Source of the DNA: an uncultured Gammaproteobacteria bacterium
Lineage (GTDB): Bacteria; Pseudomonadota; Gammaproteobacteria; Pseudomonadales; Pseudohongiellaceae
DNA: 63,481 nt
Reading direction: 5' to 3'
Assembly: GCA_913061515.1 (NCBI GenBank)
Contig: CAJXSF010000014.1
Coordinates: 1-63,481, forward strand
The notes under the pieces were generated by a model. The model saw nothing but the letters and a program-made list of their open reading frames with translations, ran no database searches and was not told the DNA's origin. Of the stretch, positions 18,631 through 27,599 are shown one piece after another. The translations under genes were made by a program, and so were the position numbers. Within the stretch, counting starts at the first letter, position 1. Every line of letters starts with the position of its first letter.

Positions 18631-20832
18631 TTAGAACTCAAAGCGCAGCCCAAGCAATAGGCTGCGCCCTGCCTCCGGCGCTACATCCTTGAGCACCGAT
18701 GCATGATTGCGAATCGACTCGTCTAGCAAGTTATTCGCCTTTGCAAACAAAGTGAACTCCCCGCCCTGCCAATCCGCATGATAGTCCACCGAGGCATTGA
18801 CTTGGGTATAGGCATCACTCGGCAGTTCATTCACCGCCACTTTTGATTGCTCGTCTACTTGCGTCACACGCAGCTTATACAACCAGTTTGAATGGGAATG
18901 GGCAATCTGCGCACCGTAGCGAAGCGGTGGAATACGCGGCACATTGCCGTTGCCATCCAGAGTCGCACGCACATAATCGGTAAATACGGAAAGCTCAGTA
19001 AAGTGATGATCACTTTGACTAATTGGCATTGAGAACTCCGCTTCAACGCCTTTAAATACAGCGTCTCCTTGGGTCATCCGCGCAATCTGTACATCATCGA
19101 CATACACACCCGTGTCACGCATATAGAGATAGTCTTCGATATCGTTATAGAAGAAATTGACATCTCCTGTAACAGCCCCCATATGGCGACGAATGCCAAT
19201 TTCGATATTGCTCGACTGTTCTTTATCCGCATTAGGATTGCCGATTTCCAAACGTTGTGTCGCTGCGTGAGCAATAAGGTCTTCAGGATCGCCTGGCTCC
19301 ATGCACGTCACATTGCTTATATTGGAGTACTTTTCCTCCACACTTGCCGCACGCTGTGAATGAGCGAATGCCACCATGAAATTGGTATCTTCATTCATGC
19401 GCCACAAGGCCGACGCACTGCCGCTATAGCTATTAGTGCTATCGTCACAGGCACTGCCCGATTGGTCTAAATGCTGATGCTCAGCACGCGCGCCCAGCTC
19501 ATAGGTCACATCTCCTATGTCGATGCTGTGCACAGAGAAAATACCGACGGTACGCGTATCCGTCTCAGCAATATACGCCTCTTCGCCGATCGCGCTAAAA
19601 GTCTTATTGCCAAATTGAATGCCTGTCACTCCTTCCACTGCGCCGATAGGACGATGCTGAAGCGTAAAACGCCCTTCGCTGCCTTCGTTGGAGTACACCG
19701 TGCCCACTTCGCCATTGCCTTCTATCTCGGCATGCTGGTAATCCACCACACTGAACTTGCCATCCACTTGCGTGAAAAAACCATCAAGCTGGTATTGCCC
19801 TTCAAAGTCATAGCGGTCCTGCTTCATTTTGATGCGAATGCCACCTTCGCCATGTTCTTCGTCATGATCATGATCATCTTCTTCATGGTCATGATCGTCA
19901 TCCTCATGCTCATCGTGATCTTCATCATGTTCGTCATGCTCATCTTCGTGGTCGTCGTCGTGATCTTCGTCCTCATGGTGGGCATGCGCGGCAGCGGGCA
20001 AACCATAATTACTCTCGGATTGGCTTACCGAAAAACCAATATAGCCAGAATCCGTTACCCAAGAAAAACCAGCAGTTATTGCGTTGGCGCGTGTGCTGGA
20101 ATTATCGATGCGCCCCTTACTATCAAGGAGTTGTTCCAATGCCTCTTCATCGTCGATATCCACAGTATGCGGGTTGACGGCAAAGCCATTGATCTCGGTG
20201 TTGTTACTTTCGCGATAAGTGCCATCAAGGTGGAAAGCAAATTGCCCTGCGCCAGCATCGAGCTTGAAAACACTCGTTTGCTGGTCAGAGACACTCGCGT
20301 GGCGAGTCTCCACAAGCCCGGTCACTGCTTCGGGCACGCGGCTAGGCACGCGATTGTCGATGACATTCACTACGCCGCCAATGGCACCATTGCCGTATAG
20401 TAAGGTCGCTGGTCCACGCACCACTTCAATACGTTCAGCCAATACGGCTTCAACGCTATTGGCGTGATCAGGACTAATCGCAGAGGCATCCATATTGCTC
20501 ACCCCGCCTTGCAAGACCTGAACGCGATTGCCGCTTTGCCCACGGATAATCGGCAGGCCAACGCCAGTGCCGAACGAGGCACTATTGACCCCGACTAGCT
20601 CTTTCAAGGTTTCACCCAGAGTGCTGGCCGCTTTCTCGCGCAGCTCCTCACCGGTCAATACATTGACTGGCAATGCCGTTTCGGCACGCGTTTGTTGCAG
20701 GCTAGAAGTAACGATGATCTCGTCGATCACCTCTGGGGTGTGAGCTTCTTGCGCGCTCGCTTGTTGAGCACAAATTGCCGCCACAGCGACGCTTAAGACT
20801 CGCGCCTTGGCACGATAGATAGAATGATGCAT
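18631..20832 (-). CDS. znuD: TonB-dependent zinc receptor (ZnuD-like) with His/Asp-rich loop
   Basis: A 733-aa outer-membrane receptor. The signal peptide (to about QQASA) is followed by a plug with DEIIVTSSLQQTR as the TonB box region and RVQVLQGGVSNMDASA. A 22-strand-type barrel ends in GRSLLLGLRFEF. An extracellular loop of about 45 residues consists almost only of His, Asp and Glu, as in zinc receptor ZnuD. The start at 20832 is chosen for its AGAGG Shine-Dalgarno and because it opens the signal peptide; the longer form from 20910 is unlikely. It lies downstream of the small His-rich gene and probably shares its transcript. Zinc repression by Zur is expected but not proven. Confidence 0.88.
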   Translation of the reverse strand: MHHSIYRAKARVLSVAVAAICAQQASAQEAHTPEVIDEIIVTSSLQQTRAETALPVNVLTGEELREKAASTLGETLKELVGVNSASFGTGVGLPIIRGQSGNRVQVLQGGVSNMDASAISPDHANSVEAVLAERIEVVRGPATLLYGNGAIGGVVNVIDNRVPSRVPEAVTGLVETRHASVSDQQTSVFKLDAGAGQFAFHLDGTYRESNNTEINGFAVNPHTVDIDDEEALEQLLDSKGRIDNSSTRANAITAGFSWVTDSGYIGFSVSQSESNYGLPAAAHAHHEDEDHDDDHEDEHDEHDEDHDEHEDDDHDHEEDDHDHDEEHGEGGIRIKMKQDRYDFEGQYQLDGFFTQVDGKFSVVDYQHAEIEGNGEVGTVYSNEGSEGRFTLQHRPIGAVEGVTGIQFGNKTFSAIGEEAYIAETDTRTVGIFSVHSIDIGDVTYELGARAEHQHLDQSGSACDDSTNSYSGSASALWRMNEDTNFMVAFAHSQRAASVEEKYSNISNVTCMEPGDPEDLIAHAATQRLEIGNPNADKEQSSNIEIGIRRHMGAVTGDVNFFYNDIEDYLYMRDTGVYVDDVQIARMTQGDAVFKGVEAEFSMPISQSDHHFTELSVFTDYVRATLDGNGNVPRIPPLRYGAQIAHSHSNWLYKLRVTQVDEQSKVAVNELPSDAYTQVNASVDYHADWQGGEFTLFAKANNLLDESIRNHASVLKDVAPEAGRSLLLGLRFEF

Positions 20833-20924
20833 TTCAACCTCTGGTAAAAATTCTTGATCACAATAACCACAGCCTACCCCCCCTTCAATGGGAGACACGC
20901 TTAGCCGCAAACGGCGGCATCAAT

Positions 20925-20940
20925 AAAAATGTTATAAATC
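20925..20940 (-). promoter_or_regulatory. Possible Zur half-site near the His-rich gene/znuD junction
   Basis: AATGTTATAAAT resembles one arm of the Zur operator (TGTTATA...TATAACA), but the second arm is poor. The site sits at the 3' end of the His-rich gene and about 100 bp before znuD, so it could regulate znuD separately. This is a weak call. Confidence 0.25.
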
Positions 20941-21247
20941 AAGAAACTAGAGGAGGATCGCGCGAACTCGTTGGGACGTGCGCCACAAACAGCAATGGTT
21001 CAAACAAAGGTTCGTAGCGGTGTTGGGTGTTATGAAAGCCTAAACTGGGAACTGTTGCGGGAAGAGGGCTATCGCCCGCCCCGACCTTGAGACACAAGGT
21101 ACAGTCGATGTGATGATGCAGATCACCATTATGTGAGTGCACCAAGGTGCTGGTTTGCAGCGCCAAGAAAAGCAGAGCGAAGAGCAGCACAAGGTGCTTG
21201 GCGGCGCCTCGTTGGATTCGTTTTGCTTGACCGAATTGTAGGTTCAT
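20939..21247 (-). CDS. Small His-rich exported protein, putative zinc chaperone
   Basis: A 102-aa protein with one hydrophobic N-terminal segment (~18-36, LVLLFALLFLALQT) that looks like a signal peptide or anchor, followed by a His/Cys cluster HSHNGDLHHHIDCTLCLK able to bind metal. It resembles the short proteins often labelled zinc-uptake chaperones next to ZnuD-like receptors. Its stop is about 107 bp from the znuD start on the same strand. A periplasmic role in passing zinc from receptor to inner-membrane transporter is inferred. No znuABC genes are in the window. Confidence 0.65.
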   Translation of the reverse strand: MNLQFGQAKRIQRGAAKHLVLLFALLFLALQTSTLVHSHNGDLHHHIDCTLCLKVGAGDSPLPATVPSLGFHNTQHRYEPLFEPLLFVAHVPTSSRDPPLVS

Positions 21248-21399
21248 CTGCTCGCGCTGTGTTGTGTCTTAGCTGAAAACCCAAGGTCCTCTGCAATATT
21301 TCGCGATGCCTAGCACATAGGGAAATACTGCAGAGGGGACTAACGGGTACATTAGATTGACCGCAATAGTTTCCAAAAGTTTCCAATATTGTTAAAAAT

Positions 21400-22392
21400 T
21401 TATTCTTTCAGTGCCTGCACGAAACGCTCTAAAGCCTCTAAACCGACAACATCGTGTGCCACTAAGGTTAGATCCTGCCTTGGCAAATGCGGCAAAGCTT
21501 CTTTCAAAGTCGCCAAATGCACCTCTTCCTGGGTTCGACGCTCAGTCAAAAAATCCCCCAAACCGTCGGGCAGGCGCTTATTCACAATTAAACCGCCCAC
21601 TCGCACGCCACTGCGCTCTAACTGCGCGTTGAGCTCTATCGTCTCCAACACTGGCAAGCGCTCGGCGGCTAGTACGATGATGAACGAGGTGCGTTCCGGG
21701 TCATTCAAGGCATTGCGGAGGTCGGAAAACCGTCGACGGCGGCGGTTTAGCAAGATACGAATCTGGTTTTCGCGGCTGTCCATCGGATTGTCGCCATCGC
21801 CGCCACCGAAAATTGTGTTACCAACCGACTTATCGTTCCCCAAGTTTTTCAACACTGCGCTGAAGCGCTCGGCCTTATCGCGACGCTCGATCAAACCATC
21901 GGTCCAGGCCGACATCATCTCAGGCAATGCAATCAAGCGTGCGGTGTGACCAGAAGGTGCCGTGTCGAACACCAATAAGTCATACTCCTTTGCCGCATGC
22001 TCTACCACCTCGGCAATACGCTCCATGATGGCGGCCTCTTGCATACCTGGCGCATCGCGCGACAACTCGATGTGCTTATCGACCTCTTTGGCCAGATGCG
22101 GCGCCATCAGCTTGCGCAGTGAACCGGCCACCTCTTCTAGGTGCTCATTCACGGTCTGCTCTGGGTCCATTTCCAGGCCATCGAGATTGACCGCAAGGCG
22201 CACTGGCTTAGGGCCTATTTCACGATCAAACAAATGCCCAAGATTGTGGGCTGGGTCAGTCGATACCAACAGAACCCGTCGCCCCTCTTTCGCCATCGCC
22301 AAAGCAGTGGCTGCAGAGACAGTGGTTTTGCCCACCCCGCCTTTGCCGCCAAAGAATAAAATACTTTTAGTGCGTGCAAGCTCTAACAACAT
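21400..22392 (-). CDS. ArsA/GET3-family ATPase
   Basis: A 330-aa single-domain ATPase of the ArsA/Get3 group. The deviant Walker A is GKGGVGKT (16-23), followed by VLLVSTDPAHNLGHLFD (switch I) and DLLVFDTAPSGHTARLI (switch II). It lacks the second ATPase half of plasmid ArsA and no ars genes are near, so arsenite export is unlikely. Some members target tail-anchored or other membrane proteins. Its start overlaps the 3' end of the cory-CC-star gene by 10 bp, implying coupled expression and a joint function. Confidence 0.88.
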   Translation of the reverse strand: MLLELARTKSILFFGGKGGVGKTTVSAATALAMAKEGRRVLLVSTDPAHNLGHLFDREIGPKPVRLAVNLDGLEMDPEQTVNEHLEEVAGSLRKLMAPHLAKEVDKHIELSRDAPGMQEAAIMERIAEVVEHAAKEYDLLVFDTAPSGHTARLIALPEMMSAWTDGLIERRDKAERFSAVLKNLGNDKSVGNTIFGGGDGDNPMDSRENQIRILLNRRRRRFSDLRNALNDPERTSFIIVLAAERLPVLETIELNAQLERSGVRVGGLIVNKRLPDGLGDFLTERRTQEEVHLATLKEALPHLPRQDLTLVAHDVVGLEALERFVQALKE

Positions 22393-22673
22393 GAGACGTG
22401 ATCCAAAGGTGAACGCTCCATTCCCATGCGGCGATGCCAGTCGTGGAAACGGTCGTATACAACGGGGAGTAGTTCCATCGTGTAGTAAGTAGCAGGGTTT
22501 GGAATCCCTAGGCTTTCAGAGAAGACCAACATCATAAACAAATCGTCTTCATCACGCTGGGCACGGGCAAACTCGCGGCGATAGGGGGCGATATAATATT
22601 CGCGCAAGCCTTCTTCCAAGCGTTTATACCAGCTTTTACTCTTGTCACTACTGGGGATATCTTTGTCTTCCAT
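22383..22673 (-). CDS. cory-CC-star protein
   Basis: A 96-aa protein with no signal peptide or membrane helix. It has a conserved-looking centre (LREYYIAPYRREFARAQRDEDDL, then LGIPNPATYYTMELLP) and ends in two cysteines immediately before the stop. That terminal CC-stop, the length and the direct coupling to an ArsA-type ATPase match the family I remember as cory-CC-star. The function is unknown. A terminal Cys pair could be a metal or redox site, or a modification site, handled by the partner ATPase. Confidence 0.75.
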   Translation of the reverse strand: MEDKDIPSSDKSKSWYKRLEEGLREYYIAPYRREFARAQRDEDDLFMMLVFSESLGIPNPATYYTMELLPVVYDRFHDWHRRMGMERSPLDHVSCC

Positions 22674-22685
22674 AGTGCTCTCCTT

Positions 22686-22985
22686 TTAGCGCTTCGCACG
22701 TGCGGCGCGGCGCAGCCGTGCCTGCTTGGGGTCGATTAATAGTGGCCGGTATATCTCCACTCGATCGTGCTCTTGCAGGATGTATTCATCAACGTTCGGG
22801 GTTGAGCGACCATCGAGGGGACGGGAGAAAATACCAAAGGTCGCAGTATTCAAGTCTATGCTAGGAAACTCCTGCAATATTCCCGACTGCTGAACCGCTG
22901 CCAGTGCGGTTGTGCCAACCGGCACCTTCAAGGCTATCAACTTCTGGCCCGCCGGCTCGGCATATACTACCTCTACTTCTATCAT
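22686..22985 (-). CDS. rnfH: RnfH family ubiquitin-like protein
   Basis: A 99-aa beta-grasp (ubiquitin-like) protein of the RnfH/RatB family. Characteristic segments are IEVEVVYAEPAGQKLIALKVP and FGIFSRPLDG...L(Q)EHDRVEIYRPLLIDPKQAR, with a basic tail. The biochemical role is unknown. The start at 22985 (MIEVEV) matches other members; a GTG at 23012 right after the ratA stop would add nine residues. It follows ratA directly, the usual ratA-rnfH pair near smpB. Confidence 0.9.
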   Translation of the reverse strand: MIEVEVVYAEPAGQKLIALKVPVGTTALAAVQQSGILQEFPSIDLNTATFGIFSRPLDGRSTPNVDEYILQEHDRVEIYRPLLIDPKQARLRRAARAKR

Positions 22986-23012
22986 CGCTTGTCTGCCTAA
23001 CTCGTTTATCAC

Positions 23013-23456
23013 TCATTCACCCTGCGCACCATACACTTCATTTGCGCGGGTCACCAACGCATCTACCAAGGTATTCGCAGAATGATTAAAGAGCTTTTCT
23101 AACGCAAAGCCCATAATGCCGCCTGAAAAATCGAACTCCATCTTCAAGCTGACCTTGCAGGCCTCATCACTCAAAGCCTTAAAGTGCCAAGACGCCCCAA
23201 AACTTTTAAACGGCCCCTCGACAAGATTCATCTGCATCTCTTCGCCCGGCACAAGAACATTGCGAGTGGTGAATGAGTGATTCAAGCCTGCCACGCCAAG
23301 GCTTAACTCCCCCACCACTTCGTTCTCTGTTCGGCTTATTACCGTTGCCTTTTGGCAGCCATGCATAAACTGCGGATAACTCTCGATATCGTTGATCAGA
23401 TCATACATCTGCTGCGCGCTGTGCATCACCAAGGCGCTTCGGTCTATCCGGGTCAT
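23013..23456 (-). CDS. ratA: RatA / COQ10-type START domain protein
   Basis: A 147-aa polyketide-cyclase/START-fold protein (MTRIDRSALVMHSAQQMYDLINDIESYPQFMHGC). E. coli RatA was described as a toxin that blocks ribosome subunit joining, while the eukaryotic homologue COQ10 binds coenzyme Q; which activity applies here cannot be decided. Its start overlaps the stop of the transporter gene upstream by 4 nt (ATGA), and rnfH follows directly. Confidence 0.9.
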   Translation of the reverse strand: MTRIDRSALVMHSAQQMYDLINDIESYPQFMHGCQKATVISRTENEVVGELSLGVAGLNHSFTTRNVLVPGEEMQMNLVEGPFKSFGASWHFKALSDEACKVSLKMEFDFSGGIMGFALEKLFNHSANTLVDALVTRANEVYGAQGE

Positions 23457-24883
23457 AACAAGCTCAGCAGGTCGAACGCGAAGTATTTCTGCGAGAACGA
23501 GTTAAGGAACACGAAAAACAACACTACTGGCACAAATGTGCGCAACGAAAAATTCACGTACTTTTCCACAAAGCTGCCGGCATAGCCTTCATCGCCTCGG
23601 CTTAGCTCTGCCGAGAGCCCGCCACCCACACGCCAGCGATAGGCACACAATAGGCAAGCCAAGAGCCCAACAAACGGCAAAATCACTTCACTGAATGTAT
23701 CGGCTACCAAGTCGAAGAAAGATTTTTGCCCGCCGCCATAAGGAATAAAGTCCGTTAAAAAGTCTGACATCCCGAACGACATTGCAGCAAAAAGCGCAAA
23801 GAAGCTGACCATCGCCGCCTGAATCAATACCGCCTTTTTACGCGAAAACTCCCACTCGTCAATCATATAAGAGATAGGGATCTCGAGAATCGAAACCAGT
23901 GAGGTTACCGCCGCGAAGAATACCAATGCAAAGAAGACACTGGCCACAATGCTCGCCCCTACATAGCCCACAGCGCCCTGCATCGAAAGGAATATCTGCG
24001 GCAAGTAGGTGAATATCAAGCCAACACTGCTGCTAGAAAGATCATCGGGGTTCGTTGAAGGGTTGAATGCGAAAATAGCGGGCAATATCAACAAACCGGC
24101 AAAAAAGGCCACAGAGCTGTCGGCGATGGCGACTAAACGTGTTGACCCAGGAATACTGTCAGACTCACTAAAATAAGAGCCGTAGGTAATCATGATGCCC
24201 ATCCCAAGAGACAGCGAAAAGAAGGCCTGGTTCAAGGCCGCATTGATCACAGTGCTATCAAACTGACTAAAGTCCGGCACCAAGTAATACCTCACCCCAG
24301 CAATCGCGCCGTCCAAGGTCATCACAAACACAATCAGGCCAAGCAACATGACCGCCAAGGTCGGCATCAGAATTCTTGCTTGCCGTTCGATGCCCTTTTT
24401 CACCCCTCCCAAGAGCACAGAGAACACGATGAGCTGCAAGGCAACAAAATAAATATAGATAGAGGGGGAGCCGATGACCTCTCCGAAGGTATTGGGTTGA
24501 GCCAACACCTCAAGGTCACCTGTGACAGCCCTAAGCAGATAGATAATGATCCATACCGTCACTACCGTGTAAAACACAGCGATCATAAACGGTGTCAAAA
24601 TTGCCAGCTTGCCCGCATAACGCCACAACTTACTCCCACCGGACAAAAGGCTAAACGCCCCCACCGGATTACGCTGCGAGCTACGCCCCATAGCGATCTC
24701 ACCCATCATCACCGGCACGCAAATCAAAGCGACAAAGAGCATATAGGCCAATAAGAACACTGCCCCGCCGTTTTTCGACGCCATGACGGGAAACGCCACA
24801 AGATTGCCTAAGCCAACAGCCGACCCAGCAGCTGCTAATATAAAACCCAGTTTGGAGCTAAAATGACCACGCTCAATCGCCAT
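23453..24883 (-). CDS. Sodium-dependent transporter, NSS (SNF/SLC6) family
   Basis: A 476-aa inner-membrane symporter with about 11-12 helices. The N-terminal signature SKLGFILAAAGSAVGLGNLVAFP (helix 1, sodium and substrate site) is intact, as is ITYGSYFS in helix 6. Members import amino acids or similar solutes; the substrate cannot be told. It is the first gene of a run with ratA and rnfH. It is divergent from smpB across 132 bp. Confidence 0.9.
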   Translation of the reverse strand: MAIERGHFSSKLGFILAAAGSAVGLGNLVAFPVMASKNGGAVFLLAYMLFVALICVPVMMGEIAMGRSSQRNPVGAFSLLSGGSKLWRYAGKLAILTPFMIAVFYTVVTVWIIIYLLRAVTGDLEVLAQPNTFGEVIGSPSIYIYFVALQLIVFSVLLGGVKKGIERQARILMPTLAVMLLGLIVFVMTLDGAIAGVRYYLVPDFSQFDSTVINAALNQAFFSLSLGMGIMITYGSYFSESDSIPGSTRLVAIADSSVAFFAGLLILPAIFAFNPSTNPDDLSSSSVGLIFTYLPQIFLSMQGAVGYVGASIVASVFFALVFFAAVTSLVSILEIPISYMIDEWEFSRKKAVLIQAAMVSFFALFAAMSFGMSDFLTDFIPYGGGQKSFFDLVADTFSEVILPFVGLLACLLCAYRWRVGGGLSAELSRGDEGYAGSFVEKYVNFSLRTFVPVVLFFVFLNSFSQKYFAFDLLSLL

Positions 24884-25015
24884 GGAAAACCCTTTTATGT
24901 CAATTGCTTAGATTTGTTATGTGCAAACAATTCGTCGATTCTAACAGCGCCTGACAAGGCTCGCCAGAACTTTGCACCCTATGCACAAGCCCGATTGCGG
25001 TTATAATGCGGCGCT

Positions 25016-25498
25016 ATGGCTAAATCAAAGAAAGCAAAAGCACCAGACACGACTATCGCCCGTAATAAGAAGGCTATCCACGATTATTTCATGGAAGAAA
25101 ACTTCGAGGCCGGCATGGTCCTATTGGGCTGGGAAGTCAAAAGCATGCGCCAGAAAAAGGTGCAGCTCACCGACAGCTACGTCATCATCAAAAACGGCGA
25201 AGCCTTTCTCCTAGGCTGCAATGTCGTGCCCCTAAATACCGCCAGCACCCACGTCGTGTGCGAGCCAGACCGCACCAAGAAACTCTTGTTACATAAGAAG
25301 GAACTCGCGCGGCTATTCTCTAGCACCCAGCAGAAAGGCCACACCTGTGTTGCCACCAAACTCTACTGGAAAGGCCACACCATCAAATGCCAAGTCTCAC
25401 TTGCTAAAGGTAAGCAAGAACACGACAAGCGTGATGTGGTCAAAGACCGCGAATGGGCCATCGAGAAACAACGCGTCGTTAGACACTCGAACCGCTAA
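25016..25498 (+). CDS. smpB: SsrA-binding protein SmpB
   Basis: A 160-aa RNA-binding protein that delivers tmRNA to stalled ribosomes. The OB-fold core is present ([44 protein letters not shown]) and the basic C-terminal tail ([15 protein letters not shown]) enters the decoding centre. Its RNA partner ssrA lies 1.6 kb downstream. The 3' end overlaps the 3' end of the Hsp70-like gene by 20 bp. Confidence 0.97.
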   Translation: MAKSKKAKAPDTTIARNKKAIHDYFMEENFEAGMVLLGWEVKSMRQKKVQLTDSYVIIKNGEAFLLGCNVVPLNTASTHVVCEPDRTKKLLLHKKELARLFSSTQQKGHTCVATKLYWKGHTIKCQVSLAKGKQEHDKRDVVKDREWAIEKQRVVRHSNR

Positions 25499-26933
25499 GC
25501 CCCTTATTCTCATATTCCGCAATCGCAAGGCCCGCCGCCACACTGGTGAACGGGTCATGCTCGACCACCTTGCCCGGGAAATGAGCATCCAGAGAACGCC
25601 GCACCGCCGGAATTAATGACGAGCCCCCAGTGCTCACCACCACATCGATCTCGCCCGCATCGATCTCTGCCCTGGCCAAAGTGTCTTGCACTGCCAATTC
25701 AAATTGCTGCAACTGCGCCGCAATCATCGCTTCAAATTGCGCCCGTGTAACCGTCAAGGTGACATCGATTTCAGGGATGTCGAGCTCGGCCTCGTCGCTG
25801 TCTGAAAGCTGCGCCTTCATGTCTTTAAGCGCTTGAAACACCAAATAACTATAGTTCTGTTTAATCAGCTCATATAGGCGCTTGAACTTATGCGCCGATT
25901 CCCCGCCCTGCTCAATAGCCTGCAATACTGGTGTCGTATATTGGTTCTGGTTGAGCATATAACTCACTGCCCAATTCAAGATGAGGTCTTCGTAGTCATC
26001 GAACGGAAATGGCGTCTCGATCTGCCGGTCTACCCCTTTACGGCGCCAGATCTCACCTTTGCCCATCAACGGAAATAATAACTGCCTAAACACCGCCTGA
26101 TCGATGTGATCGCCTCCTAGCCCAACCCCGTGAATAGCACTGACTGCAAAGCTCTCGCCACTACGCTGCAAGATACACAAGTCCAACGTACCACCGCCAA
26201 AGTCTACCGCCAATAGGGTCTTGGCGCGTGAGTGAGGGTTGACCTGCATATAACTTAAGGCTGCTGCCAATGGCTCTGGATAAAACTGCTGATCGACAAA
26301 ACCGGCATAACGGCTGGCCTCGGACAGACGCTCTAACGCCACCTCATTGTGCTTTTTATCGCGCCCCTCAAAGTTCACTGGGTGCCCGATACACGCATGG
26401 TCTGCCATCGCCCCAGGAGCCATATCCGACAAAACTTTTTGCACCGCCTCACGCATACGCAGCAAGATCGGCGCGATCAACGCCACTAGTCGAAACGCCT
26501 TTTCAAACACCATCAACCGCGGCACATCTGCACGGCCAAGCATCCGCTTAACACCGCGGAACAAACGTCCCTTTTCACCCGAGTCCACAAAGGCCTGGCC
26601 GTAGATCAAATTAGTTGATGCCGACTCCGGCAGCCCCTCATCGCCAATCTGCCCCGTCGAGGTTCGCCCCTCGCCCAAGACCTCAACCCCCAACTCGACC
26701 TTGCGCCCCATATTGTTGCGGATATAGGTATCGATTGCCGCCTGCCCAGTGCACACCTGAAACTCTCGGTCGATATAAGACGCTGACGGCATGGTGATGT
26801 TGTTGGGCTCGAGGGACACAAGGTGAATGCGCTCGCCATCGTAGATCGCCACCGCGCTATTGCTGGTGCCAAAATCCACGCCAATGCCTAGGCGTGTTGA
26901 TGCGGGCTGCGTTGAGGTATCAGATTTGGTCAT
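25479..26933 (-). CDS. Hsp70-like ATPase, YegD family
   Basis: A 484-aa protein with only the actin/Hsp70-type nucleotide-binding fold: [18 protein letters not shown] (phosphate 1), [15 protein letters not shown] (phosphate 2) and [17 protein letters not shown] (adenosine). The DnaK-type substrate-binding domain is absent, as in YegD. Clients are unknown. The start is set at the ATG at 26933, preceded by GGTGGA; a TTG two codons upstream is an alternative. It lies between smpB and ssrA on the opposite strand. Confidence 0.88.
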   Translation of the reverse strand: MTKSDTSTQPASTRLGIGVDFGTSNSAVAIYDGERIHLVSLEPNNITMPSASYIDREFQVCTGQAAIDTYIRNNMGRKVELGVEVLGEGRTSTGQIGDEGLPESASTNLIYGQAFVDSGEKGRLFRGVKRMLGRADVPRLMVFEKAFRLVALIAPILLRMREAVQKVLSDMAPGAMADHACIGHPVNFEGRDKKHNEVALERLSEASRYAGFVDQQFYPEPLAAALSYMQVNPHSRAKTLLAVDFGGGTLDLCILQRSGESFAVSAIHGVGLGGDHIDQAVFRQLLFPLMGKGEIWRRKGVDRQIETPFPFDDYEDLILNWAVSYMLNQNQYTTPVLQAIEQGGESAHKFKRLYELIKQNYSYLVFQALKDMKAQLSDSDEAELDIPEIDVTLTVTRAQFEAMIAAQLQQFELAVQDTLARAEIDAGEIDVVVSTGGSSLIPAVRRSLDAHFPGKVVEHDPFTSVAAGLAIAEYENKGLSGSSV

Positions 26934-27075
26934 GAACAAGCTTCCACCGCAAACGCTTAGCGCCTGCGATCATTGAGAAAGGCCGCATATTCTAACACAG
27001 CACTTTTTATTATCGGCCTTGAAGATACTATTGTCGGCCCCATATTTATTAGTGTGCTAGAATGCACACACTTGA

Positions 27076-27433
27076 GGGGGCGCTTTGGATTCGACGCCGG
27101 TATCAAACCCTAAGGTGCATGTCGAGAGGGTATAGACTCTCGTAAATCAATCTATGCAACTTTATAGTTGCCAACGACGATAGCTACGCTCTAGCAGCTT
27201 AGTGCTGCTAGCGGTCACCCCGGGATGCCTGTAAACCGGTGTTTTTGTGACTGTCATATAGAACAGGATCGCCAGCCTAGCGCGCCCAGCGCGAAGCAGC
27301 TAAAAGTACTGGGCTCGCCTGAACCACCCTGCCCGTCGGGCCGGTAAGGGTTAACTTAGTAGACGACGCTAAACATGTAGATCCAAAGGCAGCGGACTGG
27401 CGGACGGGGGTTCAAATCCCCCCGCCTCCACCA
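27076..27433 (+). ncRNA. ssrA: tmRNA (SsrA)
   Basis: A 358-nt transfer-messenger RNA that rescues stalled ribosomes. The 5' GGGGGCG pairs with CGCCTCC before the 3' ACCA to make the acceptor stem, and the TGGATTCGACG 5' element and T-arm GGGTTCAAATCCC are present. The tag frame starts at the resume codon GCC (27170) and ends at TAG (27200-27202), giving ANDDSYALAA. A likely -10 TAGAAT is at 27058-27063. The 3' end is the integration site of the island that follows. Confidence 0.97.
27417..27426 (+). other. Left attachment core (in ssrA 3' end)
   Basis: TCCCCCCGCC within the T-arm/acceptor stem of ssrA is repeated exactly at 37333-37342, about 9.9 kb away, in the same orientation and downstream of the island genes. 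An integrase of the P4 type lies immediately downstream and these commonly use the ssrA 3' end. The repeat is short, so this is a plausible rather than certain attL. Confidence 0.5.
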
Positions 27434-27466
27434 CTCAAGGGTTTTAAGAGACCCAAAGAAGACCAC

Positions 27467-27502
27467 AAAAGCCCGTAATTCCAGTGAGTTACGGGCTTTT
27501 TT
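27467..27502 (+). terminator. Intrinsic terminator after ssrA
   Basis: The stem AAAAGCCCGTAA / TTACGGGCTTTTTT with a 10-nt loop and a T-run is a strong rho-independent terminator. It lies 34 bp past the tmRNA 3' end and before the integrase, so it ends ssrA transcription and insulates the island. Confidence 0.85.
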
Positions 27503-27544
27503 GTACCTATAAGGTTCTATATCGCCCAATAAAATCCTGCTTTT

Positions 27545-27598
27545 TTAGTAGTACCGTTAGTAGTACCATGGCCAAAACACAAAAACCGGTACTACTAA
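27545..27598. repeat. Integrase arm-type sites, left end (two direct copies, one inverted)
   Basis: TTAGTAGTACC occurs at 27545-27555 and 27557-27567 (12-bp period), and its reverse complement GGTACTACTAA at 27588-27598, directly against the integrase start codon. The same doublet with the same period occurs at the far end of the island (37251-37273). This is the layout of integrase arm-binding sites. The inverted copy would also let the integrase repress its own gene. Confidence 0.7.
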
Positions 27599-27599
27599 A

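Noticed and set aside
19857..19985. Short repeats that could be taken for a CRISPR or satellite
   Set aside because: They are CAT/GAT-type codons of the His/Asp-rich loop of the zinc receptor; no spacer structure.
19471..20400. 309-codon frame antisense to the zinc receptor
   Set aside because: It is open only because the His/Asp codon repeats on the other strand read as hydrophobic residues (Met/Ile/Val runs); no start signal, and the receptor is clearly the real gene.
21400..22392. Arsenic resistance function for the ArsA-type ATPase
   Set aside because: It has one ATPase domain, and no arsB, arsD, arsR or arsC gene is nearby; the cory-CC-star partner points elsewhere.
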